In this document: piece after piece, positions 33,451 through 47,715 of the stretch
How the letters are laid out: each line of letters opens with the position of its first letter
Position numbering within the stretch: the stretch's first letter is position 1
From: Elysia chlorotica
Taxonomy: Eukaryota; Mollusca; Gastropoda; Plakobranchidae
Length of the DNA stretch: 64,000 nt
NCBI GenBank assembly: GCA_003991915.1
Contig: RQTK01000300.1
Span: 37,304-101,303, forward strand
Direction of reading: 5' to 3'
Translations under genes and position numbers: made by a program
The notes under the pieces: generated by a model
Told to the model about the DNA's origin: nothing
Seen by the model: the letters and a program-made list of their open reading frames with translations, nothing else
The model's database searches: none

Positions 33451-34657
33451 ATAGGCCCAAATTTTTTATAAGTATAATTTTTTTAATCTTCATGAAAAGA
33501 ATATTCCAAAGAGAGAAAGAGTAAAAAATTAAATGCAACGATAAAAAAACTGACATTATTTATTACTGTGGACTGGGCATCTGCATATTATCAACTAACT
33601 GGTCAAGAGTCGTATATCACAGAACAAAAAGTAAATATATGGAACGCTGTAAACATATCTCTGAGTCCAAAATGAATAGTAGTAACACAAGATATGACCA
33701 AGAAAGTGACTGCTATGCGTAGCCAAGTTGAAACCAAAGAGTCGTGTGGTATTCATACGATATAAACAGCACAGATACATGAAATAAATAAGTTATATCT
33801 AGACTTACAAGCTTTTGGGGTTCATTTTTTCTCAACTGTAGGATACGATTAAAAAAAATAATGCGGCATCAATTGCTCAGTTTTTAGGCTACAATATTGT
33901 CGTTTTGACAGGAGTTGGTATTCAATAACCGCTTTAACATATAATTATTTCCAAAAAGTCGTACATTTTGGTTCCGTACACACGAAATATTTTCTTAGTC
34001 GATCTTCAGTTGTTATTTTTTTTCCTTTTTAATTTAAATGTATTTCTATCTAAAATATAAATTCTTCTGTGTCCATCTAAATATGATGCCAACTAAAATA
34101 GGCCCTCATTTTTAATAAGTATATTTTAATTTACATGAAAAGAACATTCAAAGGAGATAAAGAATAAGTAATTAACTGCAACGATAATAACCTATTTCTG
34201 AAAAACTGAGATCACTTTTTACTGTGGACTGGGTATCTGTAATATGTTTTATAACTAACTAACTGGTTGAACGTCCTATCTCACAGAACAAAAAACAAAT
34301 ACATGGAGCGCTGTTGAAACCAAAGAGTCGTGTGGTACGCCACGATAAAAACGGCACAGATTCTTGGAAAAGTTATATCTAGACTTACAAGCTTTTGGAG
34401 GTGATTTTTTTCCCAACTGATACCATACCATAAAAAATAACTGCTCAATGTTTAGGCCACAGCTGTTCCATTTCACAGGAGTTGGTATTCAATAACCGCT
34501 TTAACATATAATTATTTCCAAAAAGTCGTATCTTTTGGGTTCCCCACACGTCGATCTTCAGTGGTTGCTTTTTTTTTAATTTGAATGTGATTCTGGCTTA
34601 CCTTTTGCATTTAACCATCTATGCGTCTGTGTCCATCTAAATATGATGCCAACTACT
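33451..34657 (+). repeat. Tandem duplication, unit about 0.56-0.65 kb
   Basis: 33451-34097 and 34098-34657 run in parallel from ATAGGCCC to TCTGTGTCCATCTAAATATG plus ATGCCAACTA. Shared landmarks are ACTGTGGACTGGG.ATCTG, CCAAAGAGTCGTGTGGTA, TTATATCTAGACTTACAAGC and GGAGTTGGTATTCAATAACC. Divergence and indels are moderate, so this is older than the duplication at 21351. Confidence 0.88.
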
Positions 34658-35259
34658 TTAATTAATTTAGTGTGGAATGATAATTATACGCTAAATGACT
34701 TTGGCTATTATCCAATCCCACCTGTGAAATAACAATGTGTATAGAAAGGCCACCATGCATACCCCATCACTGGGATGTTATTTGAGTATATAAATTATTT
34801 ATATGATTAGCGCTCAGATCTAATGTCAGCTGTGTTGCCATTCTTTTCTTTGCCAATATCTGCACTGTTGGCTGTAAATCGTGTTCTAAAGAGGATGAAT
34901 GCTGGAAGTCCACCACGCTTAATATGACAGATGTAAAAAAAAGTGTCAAACAACTTAGACATAAAAATTTCTCCATGTGCCTCGTTTCTTTGCTTGAGTC
35001 AAACGTTAAGTTAGTTGACACCTTTAGCTTAAAATGTCTGTCCGTTTCAGCTATGTCTCGAAACTGTTTGAACTATTTAGATGTGTGAGATTAAAAACAC
35101 TTTTGAGGTTCTCACGAAGTACTGGGTTTTATATTATTATTCTATATTACTCAGGGAGTTTTTTTTAATACAAATCTGCTTAAAACGTTTTCTTTATTAG
35201 TGTATTCAAAACAGCAATGAGAAATTAACATCTGTTCTCGTTCGCTCTCGTGGGGTGTT

Positions 35260-35292
<33 letters not shown>
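35260..35292 (+). repeat. (TTG)n microsatellite
   Basis: Short TTG array. Confidence 0.85.
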
Positions 35293-35293
<1 letters not shown>

Positions 35294-35417
35294 GGTTGTG
35301 GGTTTTTTTGTGTGTTTTTTTATATGAACAAGGACTCAAGTGGACAGAAACTTGTGGGTAATTTTAAACCTTGAAGAGTTCGTTCTAAACTATGCCTAAG
35401 ACTGAAACAGGTAAAGA

Positions 35418-35435
35418 GGGGGGGGGGGGGGGGGG
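35418..35435 (+). repeat. G18 homopolymer
   Basis: Eighteen consecutive G residues, the longest of many G8-G10 runs in the window; potential quadruplex. Length may be a sequencing artefact. Confidence 0.85.
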
Positions 35436-36234
35436 TTCATTTCTCTCACGCATTAATGGTCGGACTAAATCTCATAATGATCCCCATCTATTTCACAGAG
35501 TTAGTTCAGTGTTGAGAAATATTAATCGCTTTTTTTTCAGGTAAAGCTGAAAAGAATTAAATTGGCATAATACTACAAAGGCGTTCACTAAGTAAAAAAT
35601 TAATGATGATTACGGCTAAGCATGCAACTCCTTTTGGATAATTTAGCCTCATTTCATATTTATTTCTGCCTTTCAAGGTATCATTGCGCTTCTTGTTTCA
35701 TAAAGATCGACTATACTTTTTAAACATGATTACCTTGTACAAGATCTTTGAAAAGTGCTGAAAACGCCAATTATATACGTTTGATTTTAAATTCGTGCGC
35801 CACACGTTAGCAACAGAAGTGGCATTGGTCAGTTGAAGAGACGAAATGTGTATGAGGTAATACACATTTGCTTGATAATTTTCATGCGTGCAGTGTAGTT
35901 TAAATTAGGATGTCGTGACTAGAATGCCTTTATATTTGTCAATTAAATAGACATTGAGTTATCTCTGCTTTAAAGTCAGTGATATTTAGGAGAAAAAGAA
36001 ATGACGCAAGATGTCGCATATTTAAAAGTTTCAGACCACTATTTGTGTTTTGTTAAAAGGTTTTTCAATTTAAATTTCTACTTCATTCAATCGATTAATA
36101 TGTAATTCATACGTAAATACACTGTGTTGTAAGATTATGCAATATTACAAATATCGATTCCTTTGTTTTCTAAATGTCATAAAAGGTAAAGGGAAAATGG
36201 AGGGAGGGGGGATGATAATGTGAGAACCAACGTA

Positions 36235-36235
36235 A

Positions 36236-36314
<79 letters not shown>

Positions 36315-36327
36315 GAGACAGACAGAC

Positions 36328-36412
<85 letters not shown>
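36235..36412 (+). repeat. (AG)n-(ACAG)n-(AG)n array
   Basis: AG dinucleotides flank a central block of ACAG tetranucleotides (about 36258-36330). Confidence 0.95.
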
Positions 36413-36414
<2 letters not shown>

Positions 36415-37110
36415 GGAAAAGAGGAGTGAATACAAAAAGATAAAGAAGAAGGCCGCAGTGAAATGTAGAGATATTGAGCGAGAATGCGATGCATGGGGCG
36501 AGAAAAGATGGGTTGGAGAACGGTGGCAAAAAGCAACTGTTGTAATATTTGCTATTTTCAATGTATGGAGAACGCGATGGAAACAAAAACAATTTTATTA
36601 AAGTACTTTTAACACCATAATTTAGACTGTCACTTTACTGGAAAGTATGATGTTATACCAGTGGATGGATTCTCCGCTCAGTCAATAAGATTGTCTAAAT
36701 AGGTCATTTAATTGCTCTTTTTTATTCCAATTGAGAGAAAAAAAAACATTATCTTGACATTAATTCATTTGATAATTGCTACAAGACCCACTTAAGCCGT
36801 CAAGATTAGTGAAGAAATGAGCTGTCAAACATTGTATGAAATAATTGACAGACCAATTAGAATGGACTTAATAATTATTCCAACTAATTTTTGTACCTAG
36901 CCAGAAGATGTTTGTGCTTGTAATCTTTACGTTTAGCTGTTATCTGATTATTTTGATGTTTGTCTCGTTTGCCAACACCTGTAATAAAAGCAGTTATGGA
37001 AATGCAAAGAGTTTAAATATTAACTGTTTTAAATTGCATTAATTATCCCGGATTTTATTGTTTTTATCATTCGCATCAGGAAACGCTAACTAGAATTTCC
37101 AAGAAACGAT

Positions 37111-37408
37111 AACTATAATTTTTTTTCTTAGAATGAAAATAGTATATCTAATAAGGCCTACACGCTGTTCATGAACAAGCACTTTAAGAATACTTGCTGT
37201 GGTGACATGATAGAAATTAGTTCACAGTGACACTTTAAAACGGGATTTTTGCTAGGCATAACTATATTTTTTTCTTAAAATGAAAATAGTATTCCTAATA
37301 AAGCCTACACGCTGTTCACGAACAAGCACTTTAAGAATACTTGCCGTGCTGACATGATAGAAATTAGTTCACAGTGACACTTTAAAATGGGATTTTTGCC
37401 ACGCATGC
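37111..37408 (+). repeat. Tandem duplication, 149-bp unit x2
   Basis: 37111-37259 and 37260-37408 share CCTACACGCTGTTCA.GAACA, AGCACTTTAAGAATACTTGC and ATAGAAATTAGTTCACAGTG with a handful of substitutions. Confidence 0.92.
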
Positions 37409-37874
37409 CTTTTTATTGTTTGTTTGTTTTAATGTTGATGCTTCGTGATTGTTTACTTTTTATCCTTGCCTTGTTCAGCTAATCTAATTCTTGGCCAATG
37501 CTCACGATGTTTCTCGCTATGTTATAACAATTACTCACTCGAGGGCTATCAAAATACCATCGATAATATTTCTCTAGGGCCATTTCTCGACGTTGACTGC
37601 TACTGTTCGGGTTGTTGGTGCTCAGACTGAGGTGGATAATGAACTAATTACCCTATATGAGGAGAACCAGCAATTAGGCCTAGGCGAGATATTATTATTG
37701 TTGCACCCTAAGCCCCCTTCTCCAGTGTCTAGAGCGCCCCAAACCTTTGGCGCTCCTGATTGAAATGTTGGGGTAATAGGATCTAACGCGTAACAGCCAG
37801 AATAGTATGTTTCAACAAACCGATCCTTCCACTTGTTTCTGTGCGTTTTTGTTGTTGGATTTTTTTTTCCTTTG

Positions 37875-37875
37875 A

Positions 37876-37907
<32 letters not shown>

Positions 37908-38004
37908 TATATGTTTTATATTCATTGGAATTTCATATTTAGATTGAAAGGGTTTTCTAATTTTGTTTTAATTTGATTGTTTTCATTGTGTGTGTGTGTG
38001 TGTG
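37875..38004 (+). repeat. (TG)n microsatellites
   Basis: Two TG runs at 37877-37902 and 37986-38003; the second is followed by G-rich sequence. Confidence 0.85.
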
Positions 38005-39370
38005 GAGGGGGGGGGGGTTGTTTTGCTGTTTGTTTGTTAGTCGTTGCTTATTTTAAATTGATCATTCACGACAAGTTTTTGTTTGTAACAGTTTATTTCT
38101 CTGTATCAATTTTTTTTTCATTTTCCATTCATTTCAGAAGTAGTACGAAATTTTGTTTTTTAATTAAACTAAATTCTTTTTATTTGTTTTTTACCGTTTC
38201 TATGTTCAAATTTAATCCCAACGTAATATGCCATAAATCAAATATTGTAATACAAAGACCTCTCATACTCTAGGCCGCGTGGGTATCCCTTTATAGTCTT
38301 GTTTTTTTTTTAATTCCAAAGCTTGCCATCAGAAGATTTTTGATTTCAGGAAAGCTAAACTAAAACTAATATTACACATTAAAAAGAGATCAACTATTTA
38401 TCATTTACAATAAGAAATTTGTATTGACAACAATCCAACTTGACATTAATTTTGGATGCTGTAACATTTGGTATTTGTGTAATTGTTTTGTTGGGCAATT
38501 TTCTTTTTCTTTTTTGGGCTGGCGGGGGGGGGGTAATAATATTATGTTTTAAAAATTTGATGGATTATGATTGAAATTAAATCAATTAGATTGGATGGTA
38601 CTTTAAACATTTTATATCTCTAATGTCAACGTTAAAGTTAGACAGTTATAGAAAAAGGAGTGCATGGAGAAGAAAAACATAATAGTTCGATCTTTAAGTT
38701 TCATCAACTTAGTTTTGACTTCCATTCGTCAGGTTAACAGGTATCTTGTTTTTCCTCTGATCACGTGTAAAATAACTTTCATGTTTTGATTCTACAATGT
38801 TTCCACTAAAAGAAGCAGTCCGCACAAGGTTTTCTCCTGTTACCACCAAAAACAAAACTTGACGTAATATCATTTTTATTGAATTTTATGAAAGATATTT
38901 TGGGGCTGAAAAGAAGCGTCGAAAAAGAGTTGCTAAACTCATGGAGTCGGTATAGAAGATTCCCTTCGTTGAAAAATAGTTCACTTTCATGAAGCACATA
39001 GAGTTGTTATTGTGATGAAATAATGCATATTGCATAATATATGTATCGCGACTAAAGTAGAAAGGATCCAGAGAAAAGGTTATGAGAACATGTCGATAGC
39101 ACTAGCACATAATTTTCGTGAAACAAGATAATTCCTGGCCATTTATCTATTATAAATGAAGTATTGACATTAAAGAATAACGATTACTTTGTAATCTTAT
39201 ATATAGTCTATTGTATTAATTTATTTTGTTATTTTTTTATTTATTTTTTTTTTGTTTAAAGTGTTTTGTTTCATTGCTGCTATTTTTGTTTTCTTTGTTT
39301 GTTTGTTGTTGTTTTTTGTTTGTTTTGTTTTGTAGTTGTTGAATGGCTGATAAATTGTATCGTCTTAACT

Positions 39371-39448
39371 ATGTAAAGCGCTTTGAGCCGGCTATGCTGG
39401 GATAAAGCGCTTAAAAATGATCTTCATTATTATTTATTATTATTATTG
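39371..39448 (+). mobile_element. LINE/SINE 3' tail with (ATT)n
   Basis: GTAAAGCGCTTTGAGC, GGGATAAAGCGCTTAAAAAT, then TTATT repeats: the conserved retroposon tail GTAAAGCGCTTTGAGC...AAGCGCTATATAAAT followed by (ATT)n found in many marine invertebrate and fish genomes. The 5' portion is absent. Confidence 0.6.
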
Positions 39449-40027
39449 TTGTTGTTGCATTTTGCTCTTTTTTTATAATAGCAACCACTATTCTGTGACA
39501 GTGTAAAAATATGCCCTGGCTGGGTATAAGCGAGTAATAATTTAAAATAGTAATGGCGGGCGGGTGGGGTGTGTGAAAAAGTGTGACCATTTTCTCCATT
39601 TTCTTCTTGTTTCTATCTCTATCTTACCGTATTTCTCTCTTTCGCCCTACTCTCGCTCTCTCTCTCTCTCTCTTCCTCCTCTATTATACTTTTTGGGTTA
39701 TCGGGATTGTTATTTCCATTTTGCAGTTCAAAAATCCAATTTTTGCATTGTTTCTTAAAAAAAATCGTTTTTCCTCCCTACTCCCTTACCCTCCCTTACC
39801 CTACCATGTTGTACGAGCAGCCTCAGAGAGAAAAATTATTTATCTTTTAATGCTAGGGTTGGCCCATCATGTATCTCCTAAGGAGGAAATAAGATGTCTT
39901 TTAAAAGAGATTGGAAATGTCAGCTACGAAACGAGATCGCACTATGGATCAGTTGAGGCTGCCAAGATTTCAACGTGCATTAAAGTTCCTTGTATCGACT
40001 TTATGTTCCTTATTTCCCTATGATGCA

Positions 40028-40294
40028 AAAGGAGAGCGATAGTGTTTTCTCTTGCTCTTTCTCTCTCACTCCCTTTCCCTGTCTCACTCTGTCTCTATGT
40101 CTCTCTCTCTATATGTTTCTTTTCCTTTCTCTTTTTCTTTTTCTTTCTTTCTTCCGTTATCTCTATATCTCTCTCTTACTCACTCGCCTTCTCTCTCTGC
40201 TTTTGTCTCTTCTTAGATCCCCTTTTTCCCTTCTCTCTCTGCTTTTGTCTCTTCTTAGATCCCCTTTTTCCCTCTTCCTTTCTCTGTTTTTCTC

Positions 40295-40328
<34 letters not shown>

Positions 40329-40365
40329 CTCTCCCTCTCTGTCCCTGTCTGTCTCTCAGTCTCCC
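40028..40365 (+). repeat. CT-rich low-complexity region
   Basis: Polypyrimidine sequence with CT and CTTT runs and an internal near-perfect repeat of CTTCTCTCTCTGCTTTTGTC plus TCTTCTTAGATCCCC at about 40188-40270. Serine/leucine frames are artefacts. Confidence 0.9.
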
Positions 40366-40924
40366 AGTCTTAATCTCATCTGTTTTGCTAATTTTCCCTT
40401 TAAGCCATAATTTCACATTACTTGCTCTACTGTTATCTGTATTTCTTTATCCTTCTTTCTTTCATTATGTACTTTATCTGCCTAACGTTTTCCAATTTGT
40501 TCTTCCTTTCCAATTCCCACTGTGTCTATAATAATCTATTTTTTATCCACATAAAAAGGAAAAGAATCAGTATGTTATATCAGAAAAGTCTTAATTAATT
40601 ACTCTTTTTTCTCTTTACATTGCTTCATGGAGGTTTAGGGAAGTAATTATAATAACCATATAATAATGACACTGTTTGTGTTTTTACTTCTTTATCTTAA
40701 GACGCTTTTCATTCTATTTTACTCCTTTTAATTTTACACTGACTTATTTTTTAATCAAATTTTAATATTGCGAAAATGAGGAGGAAGCAGAGGAAAAAAA
40801 GAAGAGTATGCAGAGAGTTTCGATTATCCACAAGGACAATTGTGGGCGGATATATCAGCAACAACAATAATCTGAACATTTGCAGAAAAATGTTTACAAA
40901 AAAAAGGATAGGATCGAATCACTT

Positions 40925-40938
40925 GCTCTTTCTCTATT

Positions 40939-40986
<48 letters not shown>

Positions 40987-41088
40987 TCCCCCTCCCTCTT
41001 TCTTTTCAGCTCTCACTTTCTTTCTCTTTTCTCTCTCTTTCTGTTTCTCTATCTATATCCCTATTTGGTCTCTCTCTCCATCTCTCTC

Positions 41089-41180
<92 letters not shown>

Positions 41181-41200
41181 CTCTATCTCTCTCTCTCTCT

Positions 41201-41231
<31 letters not shown>

Positions 41232-41290
41232 ATCTCTCTATCTATCTATCTATCTATCTTCTCTTCCTCTCCCTCTCCGTCTTCTCTCTC
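40925..41290 (+). repeat. CT/CTTT/TATC compound array
   Basis: CTTT tetranucleotides (40955-40987), a pure CT stretch at about 41092-41150, and two TATC blocks (41150-41178, 41236-41259). Confidence 0.95.
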
Positions 41291-42383
41291 CTTTTTTCTC
41301 ATGCACCCTTCCTTTTATATTTTGCCAAGAAGGAAAAAAGAAGAAGAAAAAAATAATAGGAAGAACAAGAACAAAAGGAAGAAAAAAATTATGCATGTAC
41401 AAGAAAATTAAAAAAAGAAAATAAAAAGTACAGGAAGAAAAACATTCTTATTTTTATTCGATGTTCATTTAAAAATAAATTGATTATAATTAAACACCAC
41501 ATACATTTATGAGAAAAGGCCTGATGGGAGAAACAATAGATAGGTTGTTATTGTTTTGTTTGTTTTCGTGTTTTTTTTGTTTTTTGTTGTGTTTTTTTTT
41601 GGGTTTTTTTCAATTGTTGTATTCGAAACAATTGTCAGTTAATAACGACCAGAAGCCACACCCCCACTTAGCCACCCAGTTTGTTTTGGTCCCACACAGA
41701 TAAGCATTTTTAGTTGCCTAGCAACTTTTCATGTTGATTTGTCATCCTGTGTACTATTTAAAGCGATGTCAACGTAAGGGGTAGAGAACTAGGGATCGGC
41801 CAACTTAGCTTTGAGTGTGCATGGTGATATAAAAGCGACTCTATCGTCTACGTTGTGTACGTGACATATACGTGTGTGGCGCTGGTAGTTCAAGACAATT
41901 ACTGAATTAGACGTGTGTGCGTGCGTTTGCCAGACGGGGATTGAGGAAGCTTTAAACAAGTAGTGACTACTCACTCGCTCACAGACTAATTACTCATGTA
42001 CATAACTGAATGGCGATATGATCTGAGACCAAAGCTCTGCTTCTCCTTTGTCAAATCTATCATTTGACACGCTACTATTTAACTATTTAATGATTTATGG
42101 AGTAAGTCACTATTCTTTTGAAAAATAATGTATCTGATTCCTTTTGTCTAGATGTCCAATCTGGAGTCGCTAGCGTCAATCCGCCTATTAATTTATATGA
42201 CAAGTAGCAATTAAGTCAGCTTAAGTGGAGATTTATGTAACCTACGGGGGAACATTATGTACGATACAGCTACATCAAGCCATAATGGGAGGCTGAGTTT
42301 TAAAATTCGGAATGACAGGTTATATTGTGTACTTATAAGGAATACATACTACCACTACAACTGCTACTGCTGCTGCTGCTACT

Positions 42384-42550
<167 letters not shown>

Positions 42551-44317
42551 TGCTGCTGTTGGCAATGTTTTACTTTGATTTCTTATTCTTCTATTTATTC
42601 ATCGGTTACAATATTTTTTCTATTAGCGCCATTATAAAAATCAATGTCATGCATAATTGTCTAACGATTTTTATGAGTGTCCTCATCATCATTTAGTTTT
42701 TTTCTCGTTGGGCTGGTTTTATCGGTGCTGCAATCTCGATATTTCTATCTCGTGTTTTCGCACAGTTAAAGTAGCTGAATCATGTTTTTGCCTACGTGAC
42801 AGCTGGCTTGTATAAACCCGATCTCCGCTTATCATTTCTTTGGTTTCCTCAAACAAGAGAGTTTCAAAATACTGGTAAGGACCGTTGGGATTTCGTGACT
42901 GAAGAGCGACTTGCAAGTTAGAAGCCCCACGGTTTGTTTACTACAAGCAAAACTGAAATTCAATTTTGAATGTCTTGCGAACAAGTCATACGTGACTAGT
43001 GTTTGATAAGCAACAGGCGTAGCTTTAAAACACCGAATAATATTGTTCTTTTTTCTTGATTAAAGCAAAATTCTATTTATGATACGCTTGATCCAATATC
43101 TCGTCACGATTTTCCAAATGCAATCTCTATTTTTATTATTACCGTTATTCGTGTCAGCCTAAACACGTAGGAGCCTCGATCTCATAGATGTAGTTGATTT
43201 CGTTTGTTTAAAAAGATTGTGGAATTTCCCAACCTCCATTCAACAACTTATACATAAGATACTTAAAATCACTGGAAAGAGACGCTCAACCTAAAAGTAT
43301 AGTCCTATCCCGCATGACTGGAAACAGCCTGATTATTTAACATTAAGCGTTTTCTGGGTTAATTATTGTATTATTCTTGCATCAATGTTTTGTTAATCTT
43401 GTTTCAAATGAAAAATTTAAATGAAAGAAAAGTTTATTATTTTAAAAATGCTTTTTTTTTCTGAAGCAGTTGCACACACACACATACATAATGACCAGAG
43501 AGTGTGAAATAGTGAGAGGTTTCAGGGGGGGGGGGGAGGATTTTGCGTATGTGGGTCGGAATAATAATATTGTTAAGGCGGTTGCTTCCTTCTTTAAACC
43601 TTAGTAAAAAGCTATGGTCAATCGGCTTAATTTCAATAAAGATAGAGAGTGAACACGCTAACTCTCCTTAAAAACAGTACTGAGAGCTCTTTTTGTAAAA
43701 CGTGTCACTAAATCTATAGTCTCTGATACTTACCCTCCATAATTTTGCTGGACGTTTAACGTGGTACTCATCCAGATATTTTTTCTATAACGGGCAACTT
43801 AAATTGACCTATCAGATTACAATAGCAAATCTTTTTTACTATAATATGATGAAACAACATCCATCCTTACTTAAGAGTGTTAGTGCACTTAAAATACGAG
43901 TATAACCTTCAGATTTAATAAAGTTAATGAATTGTTCATGAAGTTCATAATTTGATTTCATAATGGAAATTCAACTACAACAAGTTTGAAGTGTTAACTA
44001 AAGTTATAATAGCCTCTTCTTAAAGTGCAAAGCCGATCAATTATGCGTACAGTCCCGTAAAAGCCTGCTTTAAAGAGATTGAATGACAAAATCAAAACAA
44101 TAAACAAAGAGTTACAGGATGCCTCTGCACTTTTGCTTCTATTATGTTCGTTATTGTACAGCATTGTATTTATAACTGACTCAGAGAATGGTATGAAACT
44201 TTTAGTAACGCAGGTTTTCAAATCCTGTATTCCTGGCTAAATTGAAATACATTTATCGACTCATATGGCTATCGGTACGCTAAAAGTTCAATGTAAACCG
44301 TTTCTCCACTTACTCTT

Positions 44318-44332
44318 TCTCTCTCTCCCCCT

Positions 44333-44424
<92 letters not shown>

Positions 44425-44740
44425 ATCTATCTATCTACATTGTATCTCTATATCTATCTATCTGTCTAAATATCTATCTATCTATCTATCTATCTATCTA
44501 CTATCTATCGATCTATCTATCTATCTATCTATCTATTTATGTATGCATGTATCTATCCATCTATCTATCTATCTATCTATCTAACTATCTATCTATCTAT
44601 CTATCTTTCTATATATCTATCTCTAACTCTCTCTCTTTCTCTATCTCAATCTATCTCTATATCTAACTCTCTCTCTTTCTCTCTCCCTCTCTCTCTACCT
44701 CTCTTAGTCCCTTTGTCTTTTTCTCTCTCTTCTATTTATT
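44318..44740 (+). repeat. (CT)n/(TATC)n compound array
   Basis: More than 400 bp of TATC tetranucleotides with CT stretches and single-base interruptions. Confidence 0.96.
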
Positions 44741-44789
44741 GATCTATCATCAATGATTGCCTCCTTACTTTTTTTTCACCTGGTCAAGT

Positions 44790-45110
44790 CATTGTTCCGT
44801 TCCCAATCAGGATTGGCGTGCCGTATGTCTCTATGACAAACGATCCTGCGCGATTGAGGTTCACGTGTGGCTGGGTCCCTGTCCATTCTTTTATATCGTC
44901 GTACCACTTCCTGATAGGTCGGCCTTTCCCTCTTCATCCTTCCATTATGCCTGTTAGGATTGCTTGAGCCAGAATGTCATGCCTTGTCATGTCGTATGCT
45001 TTATATTAATCTCTTTTAGTACCGAGGGTTTCCAAGATTTCTTCGTCTTTCATTTGTGTTTTTTTTGGTAGTTTATTCTCGCTAGTTTTCGATATACCCA
45101 CATTCATTTT
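44790..45110 (-). mobile_element. Decayed LINE fragment, second copy
   Basis: On the - strand: MWVYRKLARIN, then EILETLGTKRD, TRHDILAQAILTGIM, and GRPIRKWYDDIKEWTG, the C-terminal LINE motifs ending in the widespread GRPR.RW.DDIKEWTG block. At the DNA level it matches 13085-13350 (TTTTATATCGTCGTACCACT plus TCCTG in both). Stops and frame changes are present. Confidence 0.82.
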
Positions 45111-45414
45111 GAACGTTTTTAGTTTTTAAGTTTTTTTAGCTATCTTTTCTCATTTCTATCTTTTTTATTTTTTAATCTACTTAAATCTATTTATGTTTTT
45201 TGCCTTTGTTTTTCTGCCACTCCATAATATAGTACCCCTAAATCAAAAGTTGAGGGAGAATGAAACAAAGGAGAATAAACAGTTCAGGCTGCTGTTGACA
45301 GGTTATCATCTTCTACATTGGTAGGCTTAGCGCGTTGGTATAGGTCTACTTACTTATATGATAATCTTCTATCTTTCTTTCATGCCAGTTTGATCTTTCA
45401 CTAAGAACTTCCTT

Positions 45415-45473
45415 TTGTTGTTGCTGCTGCTGTTGTTGGTGTTGTTGTTGTTGCTGTTGTTGTATTAGTAGTA

Positions 45474-45508
<35 letters not shown>

Positions 45509-45560
45509 AGTTGTTGTTGTTGTTGTTGTTTTTGCTGTTGTTGTTGTTGCTTTGTATGTT
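45415..45560 (+). repeat. (TTG)n microsatellite
   Basis: TTG triplets with CTG, TAG and GTG interruptions over about 145 bp. Confidence 0.93.
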
Positions 45561-46111
45561 GTTGTTTTTTCTTTGTTTCTTCAGTCAGGCTTCATGAGCT
45601 TTTTATTTGCCTGTTCAATGGGAAATCTGTCAGACTTCAAGCAAATAATTTAATTGTGGTGGTGTTTTATTGAGGTTTTTAACAGGTGAAGTTGGTCATA
45701 ATTCTCTATTATAATGTTTTAAACATAAGGGGTTTCATTTTCATTAAAAAAGATGATCATTACTGAGATTGCATTAATTTACTATCCGTGGAATTCAAGA
45801 CAGCTTTTTGTACCACGCAGTAGTTATTGTCCAGTCACGGAGTAGCTCTTGTCCAGCCAACATTATCTGCAACATATTCTTGTTCATATTTTCCCTTTTG
45901 TTAATCATATATGGTGCGGTGGATGCCTTTCACTGCTGGGTACCACTATGCGAAATCGATACATCCAGCCAATAAAGTTAACTATTGAAGCTACGTAAAC
46001 CCAAAATGAGGATGCAACTAACAAAAGACAGACCATGAACGGTTGCTTATCTGTTACTTAGTTAAATTGGTCTGGTAGGTGATGTATGAGTTTTGCAGAA
46101 ATTCTTCCGAG

Positions 46112-46336
46112 AGTAGCAATAGAACTTGAGATAGAATAGCAATAGAACTGGAGATAGAATAGCAATAGAAGGAGAAATTGAATAGCAATAGAACTAAAGA
46201 AAGAATGACAATAGAACTGGAGATGGAATAGAAATAGAACTGCGGATAGAATAGCAACATAACTCTAGGTAGAATAGCAATAGAACTGAAGATAGAATAG
46301 CAATAGAACTGGAGATAAAATAGCAATAGAACAGAT
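46112..46336 (+). repeat. 23-bp minisatellite, about 10 copies
   Basis: Unit AGCAATAGAACTGGAGATAG plus AAT, with substitutions and truncated units. Tyr/Ser-rich antisense frames are artefacts of the repeat. Confidence 0.9.
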
Positions 46337-47354
46337 AGAAAACGTGTAAGTGTACATTTATTCCAGCTGGTATAAAGTACAATTGTTTTTGTTGGGTTTT
46401 TTTTTCTCCGAAATCATACAATTTAGATTGAATATGAAGTGTAAGTCCCCCCTAATAAGTTTTCATAGCAGTATTGAATTCCAGTTTCAGTTTAAACGTG
46501 TTTTTTTTTTCATCTCTAGTAGAGTGAAAAAAGCACGAGCTAACTCTTTCAATGTCTGAATATAACTATGTTTTTAACGTGCGAAGAGCAATGAAGATCT
46601 TAAAACGATGCGGCCTCCATCGGTCACATTGATGTATGTGCTCTCTGATCTCTCTCCCACCACCGATTTGGCTTGTGCTCACAAATAAATAAACCCGGCC
46701 CCTGACCAGAGCCCTGCGATTGCTGGGGGATCTATCCTATCAAGGAAACGCAGGCTGTAATTCGATTTACTATACATCACCTGGGCGTTCTGATGCAGTG
46801 GCTGTGAAGTTAGGTTAAGCAAAAGATGTGTTAGGTAGGATATAGGGACCCCACCTCCCTGCACCCCAACTTTAAACCGGGGATTCTTCTGTTCAATACC
46901 GACACTATCCATATTGAATTACATGGCGACTTAGAATGTATCCGGCGATGGGCTACAGTTAAGTTCGGTCTCCGTTTCATTGGTATCGAAAGCTGATACG
47001 AACGTCTTTCCTGTGAACCTGTTCATAATGGGCTTCAGAGTCAGTCAAGAATCCCTATCTTTCCGGCTTACTTCCCACTCTGGGACTCATGCTGTTCCTT
47101 GGCTGTTTTCAGTTCAATTTCTACTCACGTCTTCTCTGCTTTTTTTTTACCTACTCGCTACCCTCACAAACTCGTCGGCTATTTATAAAAGAGTTTGTGA
47201 TTAGCTAGGGATATAACTTTTGTAAAAAAAAATTTTCTGGGTGTAACTTATTATAAATACTCAAAACATTTCAAGACAAAGCAATAGTTATAGATAGATA
47301 CATCGATAGATAGATAGATAGATAATAAAAAAATAATCACATTTCGCGACTCTA

Positions 47355-47360
47355 GCGCTT

Positions 47361-47398
<38 letters not shown>
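47355..47398 (+). repeat. (AG)n microsatellite
   Basis: About 40 bp of AG, preceded by a TAGA run at 47295-47325. Confidence 0.9.
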
Positions 47399-47400
<2 letters not shown>

Positions 47401-47569
47401 GGAGAGACAGACCTCTTGCTTGAAATGATTGGATATGCATGCTATGTAAATAAAGCGATAGTTGAGTAGAAATATTGTGTTGCCATGAGTCAGTTGTTTA
47501 CTTTGATGTTTTTACACAGGCTTATAATTATGTGGCCAAGTCATTGTCTTTATACTATGGTGCAATACG

Positions 47570-47631
<62 letters not shown>

Positions 47632-47640
47632 CTCTCTCTA
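47570..47640 (+). repeat. (CT)n/(TATC)n microsatellite
   Basis: CT dinucleotides with a short TATC block, just left of the 1-kb duplication. Confidence 0.92.
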
Positions 47641-47715
47641 CCAGACTACATTTCACTGTACTTTTGTGCTGTTTTACTTCTCGGACACCTTGGTATAACT
47701 TTGGCCTTGCATCAT

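Noticed and set aside
37445..37630. Cysteine-rich 61-codon frame
   Set aside because: Cysteines lack a known toxin or EGF spacing, no signal peptide or splice context; likely chance.
39840..40023. Protein-like frame (SPKEEIRCLLKEIGN) right of a CT-rich stretch
   Set aside because: No acceptor in a consistent phase, the frame runs into low-complexity sequence, and no family was recognised.
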